The translations under genes were made by a program, and so were the position numbers. DNA of 64,000 nucleotides from Chitinophagaceae bacterium (GTDB lineage Bacteria; Bacteroidota; Bacteroidia; Chitinophagales; Chitinophagaceae), in assembly GCA_016787085.1 (NCBI GenBank), contig JAEUVJ010000059.1, positions 1 to 64,000 on the forward strand, in the 5' to 3' direction. Positions 33,640-43,097 of the stretch are shown one piece after another. Below the pieces are notes generated by a model, which did not search any database, had not been told where the DNA came from, and was given only the letters and a program-made list of their open reading frames with translations. Each line of letters begins with the position of its first letter. Positions within the stretch are counted from its first letter, which is position 1.

Positions 33640-36600
33640 TCATTTATTGATTTTGTAAAAAACAGGAAAATCGTCATTCTGCAAAAACAACAGCCGCAAA
33701 CCAGATGGGGCTGGCCAACCAATAATATCCCTTACCTGGCCTCTTATGGCAAGACCTGTATTGGCCGGTCGTATCCATTTCCTGTTTGCATCATTTAATA
33801 AGATATGGCCATAGCTTGCATCCAATCTGCTAAACTGGGGCTGCAGGTAAAAGTGGTTCCCGCCCATGATAAGATCGTTTCTGCCATCGCCATTGATATC
33901 TGTGCACAAAATAGCATTGACTGATGATAGCTGAGCCTCTGCCGGCAACTCCTGTATATCAAAATTCCCGTTTCCTTTATTCCAGGCAATACAGGAAGAA
34001 GAGTAATTGAACTCCTGTACCTGTGATTTGTCAATGGTCTCATTAGAAAAAAGATCCTGTACCGAACGAAGGGCATATTCTTCAAATTTCAGGTTCTGTT
34101 TTTTTAACCCCGGCATCTGCTCTGTCAATTCCCTTTTCAGAAAAACCGGCATATCTTTTTTATTGATGGTGCGTGTAAGCACTTTATCCAACGTGCCATT
34201 CTGGTCAAAATCATTGATCCATAATTTTACCGGCCGCTCAGCTGAAGGCTGCAGGTAAAAGTTCTGCCCGATGTTTCCGAGCACCAGGTCGGCTTTACCA
34301 TCTGCATCCAGGTCTGATACGGTAACTGATTGCCACCAACCCTTCAGGCCCTGTATATTTGTATACGCCTCCACCAGTTTATTGGCATTGAATGAAAATA
34401 CCCGCGGCGACATCCATTCGCCTGTTACAATAAGCTCTTTTTGTTTATCTCCTGTGATATCGGCAAATACTGCATCCGTTATCATTCCAATTTTTTCCTG
34501 TACGGCCACTGTAAATTTTCCTGTTCCGTCATTCCGGTATATATAGCTATCCGGTATGGTGCCATAGGCCTGGGGTACCGCCCTGCCTCCGGCAAAAATA
34601 TCCAGATCGCCATCCCCGTCCGCATCATTGGATATGGCTATAGAAATATTCATGTTGTTTTCAGGAAATGCACCGGGGATGATCTCAAAATTGCCATCCC
34701 CATCATTCCGGTACAGGCGATGATGTAAAAGACGGCTACCGTATGGTTGTGCATTGCCACCTGATCCGATCAAAAGATCTTTATCCTCATCATTGTCGCA
34801 ATCAAAAAACAATACCGCTACATCTTCAAAATCTCTGTCAGTCTCAAATGCAGGTATTATCCTTTTTACAAAACTACCTGAAGGCAACTGCAGGTAAAGC
34901 TGGCCGGCATGGCCGGCCCCCCCGCCAATATATATATCGGTCAGGCCATCGCCATCCACATCGGCCGTATCGGCACGTGGCCCTTCTCTCGATAACATCA
35001 TCGGTATATTTCGCTCATTATAAAAGTCAATAAAATCATCTTCCCGGTGTTTTTCAAAGGCATCAGCTACAGGTATACATAATGCAGGCGGAAGCGATGC
35101 AACCCGGCCGTTCTTTGTGCTTCCTGCATAGCTGATCTCATGAACCTGGTTAATAGCCGGCGCATAAATTCTTGACTCGTTCAGACCGGGCCAGATGATG
35201 ATCATAGAATCAACCTTTCCTTTCCCTAGCCCGATGATCTGTTTATAATCAACGGATGACTGAAAACCCCGGGTAGGGATCAGTTCCCGACTGATGATCT
35301 GGTTCTCCTGGTATACTTTTATGGTAGCGCCTACCGCAAAAACATTACCGGCATTTCCTTTCAGTTTTATCCCTATATAATTATTGTTGTTGATTTCCCT
35401 GCTTTGATTGCGGTAGATAAATGCTTTGCTATTGACATTGCTAACCACCAGGTCCAGATCCCCGTCGTTATCCAGGTCCCCATAGGCAGACCCATTGGAA
35501 AAGGAAGGCCGGGCCAGCCCGGCGGCCACACCGTCATCAGCAAATCGCAGGTTGCCCATATTGCGATAAAACTTATTGGGAACAGGCTGCGAAGGCATTT
35601 TGCTGATAATCGCATCAAACTGATCCTTTTTACCTGTCATCACCATGTTTTGTATCACATCGTTGGCAAAAAAATCAATAAAGTCCTGGTTGGTGACATC
35701 ATGATAAATACCGTTACATACGAAAATATCTGAGAGACCGTCGTTGTCGGCATCCAATATCAATCCACCCCAGCTCCAGTCTGACGCCGCCACTCCGCTG
35801 AAAAAACCTGTTTCCATAAAACGGCCCTGCCGGTTATTTACCTGCAGGGTGTTCTGGGTATATTGATGATAAAACCCTGATTTTTGTTTCAGGCGATAGA
35901 TATCAATATTATCAAACGAAGTAGTTGTCTTCAGCCGGTAATCATCATCCGGCAGCATATCGGTAGTGAAAATATCAGGATACCCGTCATTATTGATATC
36001 CGCCATATCAGCCCCCATCGAAGAATGGCTGATATGCTGTGTCCGTTCTTCGAGTTCATCTTTGAAGGTTCCGTCCGTTTGATTGATATAGAGATAATCT
36101 CTTTCAAAAAAATCGTTGGAAACATAAATATCCGGGTAATGGTCACCGTTCACATCGCCTACAGTAACACCCAGTCCAAAACTGATAAGGCTTCCATAGA
36201 TGCCCGCTTCTTCGCTGATATCGGTAAACCGGCCATTGTCGTTTCGGTAAAAATGATCGCCTCCGCCTTTTAGAAAATTTTCTACCGGCCAGTCTTTTGC
36301 CCGCAACCCTCTTTTATTGGCATAGTTCAGCGTGTTGACAGGAATAAAACTGTTGTTAATGATAAAACAATCGAGATCACCATCCATGTCGTAGTCAAAA
36401 AAGGCAGCATGCGTGGTATAGCCGCCTTCATTGGTCAGGCCATACTCTTCTGCTTTATCTGTAAAGGTGAGATCATGGTTATTAATAAATAGCTGGCACT
36501 TAGGTTTATTACCATCAATATAACCGGCATTGCAAACAAAAATATCTAACCAGCCGTCATCATTGATATCCGCGAACACCACGCCGGTACTCCAGTCTTT

Positions 36601-36927
36601 TTTATCTGTAAACCCAGCCTTTGCCGATATCTCTTCAAATTGCCAGTTGCCCTTATTCAGGTAAAGCTTATTGCTTCCCATATTGGCAGTAAAGAAAATA
36701 TCTGCCAGCCCGTCGTTATTGACATCGCCGATAGCTACGCCGCCGCCATTGTAAAAATTACGATAACTGAAAATGTTGAATTCAGGCGTATTTTGAATAA
36801 TATTAGAAAAAGCTATCCCGGTTTTGTCCATTACTGTGAATAATGCAGGACTGGCTTCCTTTGTACGGCAGGTTATCATTGACAGTAAGATCAGTGGCGC
36901 CAGCAGGGGCAAAGCAATCTTCTTCAT
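33640..36927 (-). CDS. VCBS/FG-GAP repeat lipoprotein with UnbV (ASPIC) domain, first copy
   Basis: The 1095-residue lipoprotein (MKKIALPLLAPLILLSMITC, lipid Cys20) has the same plan as its downstream neighbour. Calcium-binding FG-GAP loops (DVNNDGLADIFF, DINDDGWLDIFV, DVNGDHYPDIYV, DLDNDGDLDLVV) flank an ASPIC/UnbV segment with GNAGNVFAVGATIKVY, and more repeats follow. The two copies are paralogues with a shared opening pattern (FYNGGG or FYNGAG, then GDFNNDGK or GDVNNDGL). A surface sugar- or protein-binding role next to SusCD is an inference. A bidirectional terminator lies between this gene and susD, so it may have its own promoter. Confidence 0.85.
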   Translation of the reverse strand: MKKIALPLLAPLILLSMITCRTKEASPALFTVMDKTGIAFSNIIQNTPEFNIFSYRNFYNGGGVAIGDVNNDGLADIFFTANMGSNKLYLNKGNWQFEEISAKAGFTDKKDWSTGVVFADINDDGWLDIFVCNAGYIDGNKPKCQLFINNHDLTFTDKAEEYGLTNEGGYTTHAAFFDYDMDGDLDCFIINNSFIPVNTLNYANKRGLRAKDWPVENFLKGGGDHFYRNDNGRFTDISEEAGIYGSLISFGLGVTVGDVNGDHYPDIYVSNDFFERDYLYINQTDGTFKDELEERTQHISHSSMGADMADINNDGYPDIFTTDMLPDDDYRLKTTTSFDNIDIYRLKQKSGFYHQYTQNTLQVNNRQGRFMETGFFSGVAASDWSWGGLILDADNDGLSDIFVCNGIYHDVTNQDFIDFFANDVIQNMVMTGKKDQFDAIISKMPSQPVPNKFYRNMGNLRFADDGVAAGLARPSFSNGSAYGDLDNDGDLDLVVSNVNSKAFIYRNQSREINNNNYIGIKLKGNAGNVFAVGATIKVYQENQIISRELIPTRGFQSSVDYKQIIGLGKGKVDSMIIIWPGLNESRIYAPAINQVHEISYAGSTKNGRVASLPPALCIPVADAFEKHREDDFIDFYNERNIPMMLSREGPRADTADVDGDGLTDIYIGGGAGHAGQLYLQLPSGSFVKRIIPAFETDRDFEDVAVLFFDCDNDEDKDLLIGSGGNAQPYGSRLLHHRLYRNDGDGNFEIIPGAFPENNMNISIAISNDADGDGDLDIFAGGRAVPQAYGTIPDSYIYRNDGTGKFTVAVQEKIGMITDAVFADITGDKQKELIVTGEWMSPRVFSFNANKLVEAYTNIQGLKGWWQSVTVSDLDADGKADLVLGNIGQNFYLQPSAERPVKLWINDFDQNGTLDKVLTRTINKKDMPVFLKRELTEQMPGLKKQNLKFEEYALRSVQDLFSNETIDKSQVQEFNYSSSCIAWNKGNGNFDIQELPAEAQLSSVNAILCTDINGDGRNDLIMGGNHFYLQPQFSRLDASYGHILLNDANRKWIRPANTGLAIRGQVRDIIGWPAPSGLRLLFLQNDDFPVFYKINK

Positions 36928-37017
36928 CAGTCAGCTTAAGGTAGAGTATTCAAATCTATTGTTTTTACTCCAGTTGCAGGTATATGGGAATAAACAAATA
37001 CAGTGAATGAATAAAAG

Positions 37018-37045
37018 AAAAAAGCCATTAGACAATGGCTTTTTT
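37018..37045. terminator. Bidirectional terminator after the second SusCD pair
   Basis: AAAAAA-GCCATT-agac-AATGGC-TTTTTT is a symmetric hairpin with T-runs on both strands. It begins 37 bases downstream of the susD stop codon on the minus strand and 90 bases upstream of the UnbV start. It would stop most susCD transcripts before the UnbV genes. Confidence 0.75.
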
Positions 37046-37081
37046 GAATTGCTAAAATTACTAACTGCTTGCTCGAAAAAT

Positions 37082-38629
37082 TTAATACCCAGGGTTTTGA
37101 GTAAGATTAGGGTTGGCAGCCAAAGAGCGGGCCGGTATCGGGAACAAGAGGCTCCTGGCGTCAGATGCCGGCTTCTCCTGCCATGCATTCAGGAATTTGC
37201 CAAACCGGATCAGGTCATTTCTTCTCCAGCCTTCCCAATACAATTCACGTCCTCTTTCATCCAGTAAGTTATCCAATGTAAGCGACGTCAGCGCTGAGGC
37301 TCCTCTTGAGACATGTGTTCTCAGAAAGTTAACCTGTGCCAGGGCTGTGTTACCGCCTCCAAAAGCAGCAGGACTGGCTGTAGCTGTACCGCCACGAAGA
37401 ATAGCCTCTGCCTTCATCAATATCACATCAGATATTCGGAAATAAACATAATCATTATTAGAGTTATCGCCGGAGGTATAATCAATCGGGTATTTGATAA
37501 CACGGATACCCGTTACTTCAAGATTACTGCCAACCTCAATTGATTTTACTGCCCTTGTAAAGGCAAGCGGCGCACCGGTTCTGTCATTCAATGGCTGGCC
37601 GGCGCCGTTAAATTGCTGGCCGATCAGGAAACCGGGAAGAACTCCCTGTGTCATTCCGGGATAAGCTGCCCCTCCCCGCCGCTTGTCAGCGGCTTCGAAC
37701 TTGTCATAAAAATCAGATAAAGTAGTAAACCCATTCCATCCGCTGGGGTTCTGGTTATAGTGTAAACCACAGAACCAGCGTGAACGTACGTTACCACTAC
37801 TTACTCCACCAATGTTTTCTGCAGACCATATTACTTCCCGGGCCAGTGTAGCATTATCATTACCTGGCGCAAAGTTGTCAAAGAAATTGGCAGCCAGGCT
37901 ATACCCTCTTGCGCTATTCATGACCTGGTCAGCCAATGTGATCACCTGGTTCATATCGGCTGCTGCAAATGTCGGAGCGGCCCGATTTCCATATACCCCT
38001 TTGTTCAGATAGCATTTCATGAGCAATACCCTCGCTGCATCTTTATTGCAGATCCGGGCAGGGGCATCAGGCAAACCCGGCAATGCCGCTGTGATCTCCG
38101 AAATAATATAATCCATCGCAGCTGTACCTTTTCTCACTTTGGGAACCTCTTCCGGATCAGCTGTATTATCCCTGTAAGGAACCTGGTCCCATCCGTCCAG
38201 CAAGGAGAACATAGCCATGGCCCTGAGAAATTTACCTTCCGCAGCCTGCTGGGCAGAAGGGCTGAATCGTAACAAATCGGTAGCAGAAAAAATAATACGG
38301 CCAAGGTCGCGGTAAGTATCTGCCAGGAAACCATGGTTTGGATCCCACTGGTGTGAATGTAGCACACGCCATACGCCATTATCATCCCAGTCGCCGGCCC
38401 TTGTAGGCCCTATACACTCATCAGTAGTATGTTCCTGCGATGCCCATACTCTTGACTGATCCTGGTAAGGTGTACGCATAGCATCATAAGTACCCGCCAG
38501 GATATTGGCAGGGCTTACCGCACCGCCGCTACCACCCCCTGTAGCCACCTGGCTTCCCAGTTTTTCTTCCAGTTTAGTGCAACTGAACAGCGTAACAGTT
38601 GCTATGATTGTTAGTTTTACGTATTTCAT
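37082..38629 (-). CDS. SusD/RagB-family lipoprotein (second locus)
   Basis: The 515-residue lipoprotein (lipid Cys17 in VTLFSC) has the SusD pattern: GKFLRAMAMFSLLDGWDQVPY in the helical region, NDYVYFRISDVILMKAEAIL, and the tail GRELYWEGWRRNDLIRFGKFL ... FPIPARSLAANPNLTQNPGY. It partners the SusC gene 20 bases upstream. The frame extends to 38647, but ATG at 38629 starts the lipoprotein signal. No glycoside hydrolase belongs to this locus, so the ligand is unknown; the adjacent genes are two UnbV lipoproteins and a LacI regulator. Confidence 0.94.
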   Translation of the reverse strand: MKYVKLTIIATVTLFSCTKLEEKLGSQVATGGGSGGAVSPANILAGTYDAMRTPYQDQSRVWASQEHTTDECIGPTRAGDWDDNGVWRVLHSHQWDPNHGFLADTYRDLGRIIFSATDLLRFSPSAQQAAEGKFLRAMAMFSLLDGWDQVPYRDNTADPEEVPKVRKGTAAMDYIISEITAALPGLPDAPARICNKDAARVLLMKCYLNKGVYGNRAAPTFAAADMNQVITLADQVMNSARGYSLAANFFDNFAPGNDNATLAREVIWSAENIGGVSSGNVRSRWFCGLHYNQNPSGWNGFTTLSDFYDKFEAADKRRGGAAYPGMTQGVLPGFLIGQQFNGAGQPLNDRTGAPLAFTRAVKSIEVGSNLEVTGIRVIKYPIDYTSGDNSNNDYVYFRISDVILMKAEAILRGGTATASPAAFGGGNTALAQVNFLRTHVSRGASALTSLTLDNLLDERGRELYWEGWRRNDLIRFGKFLNAWQEKPASDARSLLFPIPARSLAANPNLTQNPGY

Positions 38630-38649
38630 ATAAGCTAGTTTAATCATTT

Positions 38650-41600
38650 TTATAAGGAGAAATTAACACCAAAATTGATTGTACGGGCTGAGGGATACGG
38701 AGTGTATTCCATGCCGAAAGAAGTGATATTGTTCAATGATTTATTAACGTTCACCTCCGGATCGAAGCCTGTAAAGTCAGTTATGATGAAAAGGTTCTGG
38801 CCTGTTATGAATATATTGGCAGCACTGATGTTCTTCCCCAATCTGCCGAGATTATAACTTAACGTAGCATTAGACATTCTCAGGTAATCACCTTTTTCCA
38901 GGTAACGGGAAGAGGCGCTGGTCGGGTTGACCGGTTTTTCGCCAAGAGATTTTGCGATCTCCAGTTCTCTTACACCCAGGTTTCTTTTGCCGATATTATT
39001 GAAAGAAGTGATCGCATTAGCTGTATTATTATACACAGAATGCCCATATGCTCCGTTGAAAGCCACTTCCAGCGAAAACTTTTTATAAGAAGCACTCGTG
39101 GTAAAGCCTATCAGGAACTTTGGATTGGGCGAGCCAAGGAAAAATTTGGCTTCACCGCCTTCATAAAGAGAAATACCGGTCGCTTTATCTATTCCAATGA
39201 ACTTCTTAAGATAAAAAGTATTTAATGGCTTATCAGTTACCAGCAACTGGCCATAAGCTCCTGAAAGGCCTTGTCCGTGTATCTCACCGGTTGGCAGTTG
39301 GAAAACACCAAAGTTTTCTACATTATTTTTCAGGAAGGTCATGTTGATGCCTGCATCCCAGGTAAAATCCGTTTTGCGGATGATACCGGCATTAAGTGTG
39401 AATTCCACTCCTTTATTGATAATATTGCCGGGAAGGTTCACCCATTTAACGGCGCTGATCGGTGTAACGGGATCGGCTGCTTCACGGGGGTATAACACAT
39501 CTTCTGTATTCCTATTGAAATAGTCTATGTTACCATATAACCTGCCGCCAAGTAAAGAAAAGTCAACACCCACATTAAATGTCGTAGTAGATTCCCATTT
39601 AAGATCGGGTGTGGCAAACTGGCTTTGCGCCAGTGTAGCCGGATTAGCCCCGGTAAGAGTATATAGCTCGCGGGCTGCTCCTGCCGGAAATTCCTGGTTA
39701 CCGGTAATCCCCCAGCTGGCTCTTATCTTTAAATCATTTAGAAAACCCTTTGTCCCACTCATAAAATCTTCTTTACTGATATTCCATGCGCCGGCAAATG
39801 AAGGAAAATATCCATACTTGTTCTCTTTACCAAACTTGCTGGACCCATCGGCACGCATGGTAGCAGTGAGTACGTATTTATCCATGACGTTGACAATGGC
39901 TCTTCCAAAGAAAGACTGCAGCTCCTGGGTCGGGTCAGCAAAGCCATTAGTTCTTCTGGTACCAGGATCAGAAGAGGCAAGAAAATAATAATAGGGCCTG
40001 TCGGTTGGAATAATATCCCGTCCATATTCGGAATTCCCGCTGAAATCTGTTTTAAGATATTCATGACCAATAACAGCATTAAGGGTTACGCTGGATGTCA
40101 GATCTTTGACATACGACAACGTATTGGTCACCTGCTTGGTGAGCAGTTCATTCTCTGAAACAAAAGCTTCACCCCCTTTGCCAAAATCTGATTTTGTCGG
40201 ATCAGTCTGTATCGCTATATCATTGATGTTAATATATGCAGTTGTATATGCTTTGCGGGAACCTATTGAATAATTAATACTGAGCTGCGTTTTCCATTCC
40301 AGTTCATTGGTGAATTTATAACTTGGTGCCACGCTGGCCAATACAGTCGTGACCCTCGCCCTGTCGTTATAGGCTTCACTGTACGCTAAGGGATTGATGT
40401 TGTCGCTTCCATATTCAATATTCAGGGTGCCGTCAGACTTATAGAGTGATTTAGTTGGATTCCATTGTAAAGCCTGCCCGATCAAACTGCCTTTAAAGCC
40501 GGCATTATTGGATATCGGTGCAATATTCTCCACTGTCTGGGATGTCAGTACATTAAAATCAACGCCTAATTTTTTATTATTAAGCAGTTTGAAATTAGAG
40601 TTGAGGCCCGCAGTATACTTTTTAAAATCAGATTTTCTTATAATTCCTTCCTGATCAAGAACACCAAAAGACAGCCTGTACCTGGCATTTTCATTGCCGG
40701 AACTAAGCGATACCCCATAGTTTTGAGTAATACCCGTTTGTAATACGGATCCTAATGCATCAACATTACTCCCAAAATTAGCGGTGGGCGTTGCAGGAGT
40801 TGAAACAGTATTTGGAAATCCAAAATCAGCCAGGGCCTGTCTGTATTGGTCCCCGTTCAATACTTCCAGTTGTTTAAGAATATTACTAACGCCTAAAGAA
40901 GCATTAAAATCTACTTTGGCTGCGCCGCTTTGCCCTCGTTTGGTAGTAATGAGGATAACACCATTGGCGCCTCTTGAACCATAAATAGCAGCTGCGGATG
41001 CATCCTTTAATACTTCCATAGAGGCAATGTCGGCAGGATTAATAAAGTTAAGCGGGTTACCTGAAGGGGTATTACCACCTCCCTGTGAGCCGCCAATATC
41101 GGCAGAGATATCTGCACCCGGTCTGGCATTAGTATTTGACAAAGGAACTCCATCCACAACAAATAAGGGAGTATTCCCGGCCCTGATAGAGGAGGCGCCT
41201 CTGATCCTGATTGTTGTTCCTGCTCCGGGCGCCCCACTGTTATTGATGACTTGCACACCTGCCACTTTCCCCTGTATCAACTGATCGGGCGCAGGCTGAA
41301 TACCCTTATTAAAATCTTTTGCCTTGACAGAACTTACCGCACCTGTCAAGTCTTTTTTGCGGGCCGTACCGTAGCCGATCACTACTACTTCGTTTAAGTT
41401 GCCGGTAGCAGACTGAACCAATGAAACACTGGCAGAAGTTTGACCAGCTACAGAAACTTCCTGGGTTTCAAACCCAACAGATGAAATGATAAGCGTAGTG
41501 ACCCCGGAACCCACCGTAATGCTAAAAGATCCATCGCTTTTTGTAGATGCACCTATCCGGGTACCTTTGGCCTGGACCGAGGCGCCAACTACGGGCGAGC

Positions 41601-41715
41601 CATCTTTAGAGTCGGTCACTTTACCTGTAATCGTTCTATCCTGCGCATAGGATACCTGGAGGATAAAAACGAATACAGCTAAAAATAATGCAGAAAGCAG
41701 TGTTTTTGCAGACAT
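38650..41715 (-). CDS. SusC/RagA-family TonB-dependent transporter (second locus)
   Basis: The 1021-residue protein has a signal peptide ending LQVSYAQ, a carboxypeptidase-like domain (TITGKVTDSKDGSPVVGASVQ), a plug (VVVIGYGTARKKDLTGAVSS, RIRGASSIRAGNTPLFVVDG, MEVLKDASAAAIYGSRGANGV) and a barrel ending TINFGVNFSL. It imports a nutrient with the SusD encoded just downstream. ATG at 41715 is used; the frame's first codon, TTG at 41721, lies in the motif GATTGCTT that precedes the start of both SusC genes. It is divergent from the second LacI gene, which probably controls it. Confidence 0.95.
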   Translation of the reverse strand: MSAKTLLSALFLAVFVFILQVSYAQDRTITGKVTDSKDGSPVVGASVQAKGTRIGASTKSDGSFSITVGSGVTTLIISSVGFETQEVSVAGQTSASVSLVQSATGNLNEVVVIGYGTARKKDLTGAVSSVKAKDFNKGIQPAPDQLIQGKVAGVQVINNSGAPGAGTTIRIRGASSIRAGNTPLFVVDGVPLSNTNARPGADISADIGGSQGGGNTPSGNPLNFINPADIASMEVLKDASAAAIYGSRGANGVILITTKRGQSGAAKVDFNASLGVSNILKQLEVLNGDQYRQALADFGFPNTVSTPATPTANFGSNVDALGSVLQTGITQNYGVSLSSGNENARYRLSFGVLDQEGIIRKSDFKKYTAGLNSNFKLLNNKKLGVDFNVLTSQTVENIAPISNNAGFKGSLIGQALQWNPTKSLYKSDGTLNIEYGSDNINPLAYSEAYNDRARVTTVLASVAPSYKFTNELEWKTQLSINYSIGSRKAYTTAYININDIAIQTDPTKSDFGKGGEAFVSENELLTKQVTNTLSYVKDLTSSVTLNAVIGHEYLKTDFSGNSEYGRDIIPTDRPYYYFLASSDPGTRRTNGFADPTQELQSFFGRAIVNVMDKYVLTATMRADGSSKFGKENKYGYFPSFAGAWNISKEDFMSGTKGFLNDLKIRASWGITGNQEFPAGAARELYTLTGANPATLAQSQFATPDLKWESTTTFNVGVDFSLLGGRLYGNIDYFNRNTEDVLYPREAADPVTPISAVKWVNLPGNIINKGVEFTLNAGIIRKTDFTWDAGINMTFLKNNVENFGVFQLPTGEIHGQGLSGAYGQLLVTDKPLNTFYLKKFIGIDKATGISLYEGGEAKFFLGSPNPKFLIGFTTSASYKKFSLEVAFNGAYGHSVYNNTANAITSFNNIGKRNLGVRELEIAKSLGEKPVNPTSASSRYLEKGDYLRMSNATLSYNLGRLGKNISAANIFITGQNLFIITDFTGFDPEVNVNKSLNNITSFGMEYTPYPSARTINFGVNFSL

Positions 41716-41717
41716 AA

Positions 41718-41729
41718 GCAATCGTTTTT
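41718..41729. promoter_or_regulatory. LacI-like half-operator at the susC start
   Basis: GCAATCGTTTTT matches the perfect operator at 29204 in 9 of 12 positions and begins 2 bases upstream of the susC ATG (read on the minus strand as AAACGATTGCTT-ATG). The word GCAATCGTTT recurs near other sugar genes in this window. Binding here could block translation initiation or early elongation, but this is unproven. Confidence 0.3.
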
Positions 41730-42011
41730 TGAAGTTATAGTCAGTGTGTTGATCCCTGTTAAATCAGTATCGCTTCTTCATGGCTGTACATACGGCTACA
41801 GACAGAAAGCAAGATGTTGATGGCTTGAAGATTAATAACCCGCTTGGTGCAGCAGCGCCTAAATCCCGGATGCTGCTATTAAGGCAATTCTATAAATCAA
41901 TTGGCTGCACTAATCAAAAAATCACTGTTAAAAATCATTCAATAGTTAAATTTAGAGGCTAAAATGTGTAGAAAGAACACCCAGGCACCTGCACTCAGGT
42001 TCCGGCATAGC

Positions 42012-42039
42012 CGCAAACATTTCCGCAAATGTTTTCGGT
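42012..42039. promoter_or_regulatory. Inverted repeat upstream of the second lacI gene (candidate autoregulatory operator)
   Basis: CCG-c-AAACATTT, the spacer CCGC, then AAATGTTT-t-CGG form an inverted repeat with 11 paired positions and one mismatch in each arm. It lies 41 bases upstream of the lacI ATG at 42081. The AAACATTT/AAATGTTT arms resemble a relaxed LacI operator whose half-sites are set apart by 4 bases. Control of lacI itself, of the divergent susC, or of both is likely. Confidence 0.55.
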
Positions 42040-42080
42040 GGAAAAAATATTGGATGTATTTTTAACATGATTGCCTGTAT

Positions 42081-43076
42081 ATGGGACAAAATGCCACTTT
42101 AAAGAAAATATCTGTTCAGCTTGATTTGAGTATCTCCACCGTATCAAGAGCATTGAAGAACCACCCGGACATTTCCGAAAGCACCAAAAGAAAAGTAAAA
42201 GAACTCGCAGCGCTGATGGAGTATGAGCCGAATACCTATGCCATTAACCTGCGTACCAACAAGAGCAATGTGTTTGGCCTTATTGTGCCGGCTATTTCCA
42301 ATATGTTCTATGACTCATTCATCTCTGCTGTAGAGGAGGAGGCCCGGAAAAAAGGTTATTCATTGCTGATCCTTCAGTCCGGAGATGATCCTTCGCAGGA
42401 AGCAGAAAATCTGAAACTCTGCAAACACAGCCGTGTAGATGGCATCTTTATATCGGTCATCCCCAATACCAGATCTGCAGAACTGTTTGTGAAATACCAG
42501 CAATCAGGCATACCTGTTATTTTCTTTGATAAAGTACCGGAGTCTGATACGTTTGATAAAATATGCCTGGCTGATGAAGAAGCTGCTGTTATGGCGGCAC
42601 ATACCATTATTAAATACAATAAGAAGAAAATTCTGGCATTGTTCGGCAATCCTGAATTATCCATCACCAGGAAAAGAAAAGAAGCGTTTACAGACGTCTT
42701 TAATAAGAACAGGGTCAAAACAAAACCGCAGGTCAGGTTTTGCAACAGCAGTGAAGAAGCCAGGCAGATCGTATCGCTGGCCATCAGCGGACAGTCACGG
42801 CCGGATCATATCTTTTGCATGAGCGATGAAATACTGATCGGCGCTATGAAGGCTCTCAATCACTCTGATCTTTCCGTGCCGGAAGATGTCTCTGTTTTAG
42901 CAATCAGTAACGGATTTATTCCCGGCCTTTTTAAACCGGAGATCACCTATATTGAAACCAGCGGGTATGAACTGGGCAAACTGGCTATCAAAAGAATGCT
43001 GGAGAATATGGAAAGCAAAACAGCTCCAAAATCCATTATTCTTCCCTCAAGATTAGTGGAAGGCGGATCATTGTGA
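42081..43076 (+). CDS. LacI-family transcriptional regulator (second locus)
   Basis: The 331-residue protein has the LacI helix-turn-helix (TLKKISVQLDLSISTVSRALKNHPDIS), hinge (YEPNTYAINLRTNKSN) and effector domain (VFGLIVPAISNMFYDSFISAVEEEARKKGYSLL ... VPEDVSVLAISNG). The recognition helix STVSRALKxHPDIS is the same as in the LacI encoded at 20959, and the two proteins are similar throughout, so they are probably paralogues with related operators. It is divergent from the second susC, which it likely regulates, and ends 21 bases from the converging NUDIX gene. An upstream ATG at 42067 is out of frame. Confidence 0.93.
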   Translation: MGQNATLKKISVQLDLSISTVSRALKNHPDISESTKRKVKELAALMEYEPNTYAINLRTNKSNVFGLIVPAISNMFYDSFISAVEEEARKKGYSLLILQSGDDPSQEAENLKLCKHSRVDGIFISVIPNTRSAELFVKYQQSGIPVIFFDKVPESDTFDKICLADEEAAVMAAHTIIKYNKKKILALFGNPELSITRKRKEAFTDVFNKNRVKTKPQVRFCNSSEEARQIVSLAISGQSRPDHIFCMSDEILIGAMKALNHSDLSVPEDVSVLAISNGFIPGLFKPEITYIETSGYELGKLAIKRMLENMESKTAPKSIILPSRLVEGGSL

Positions 43077-43097
43077 TACCCGTGTAATCCTGAATTG

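Larger units (their letters stand above)
41716..42080. other. 365-base divergent intergenic region (susC / lacI)
   Basis: No convincing gene was found here. A 60-codon plus-strand frame at 41780-41962 has no family resemblance and no plausible context. The region holds a LacI-like word next to the susC start and a strong inverted repeat about 40 bases before the lacI start. Promoters for both divergent genes must lie here, but no unambiguous Bacteroidota -33/-7 pair could be placed. Confidence 0.6.

Noticed and set aside
41780..41962. 60-codon plus-strand open frame in the susC/lacI gap
   Set aside because: No family resemblance, no promoter or ribosome-binding cue, and it overlaps the expected promoter region of the divergent susC.
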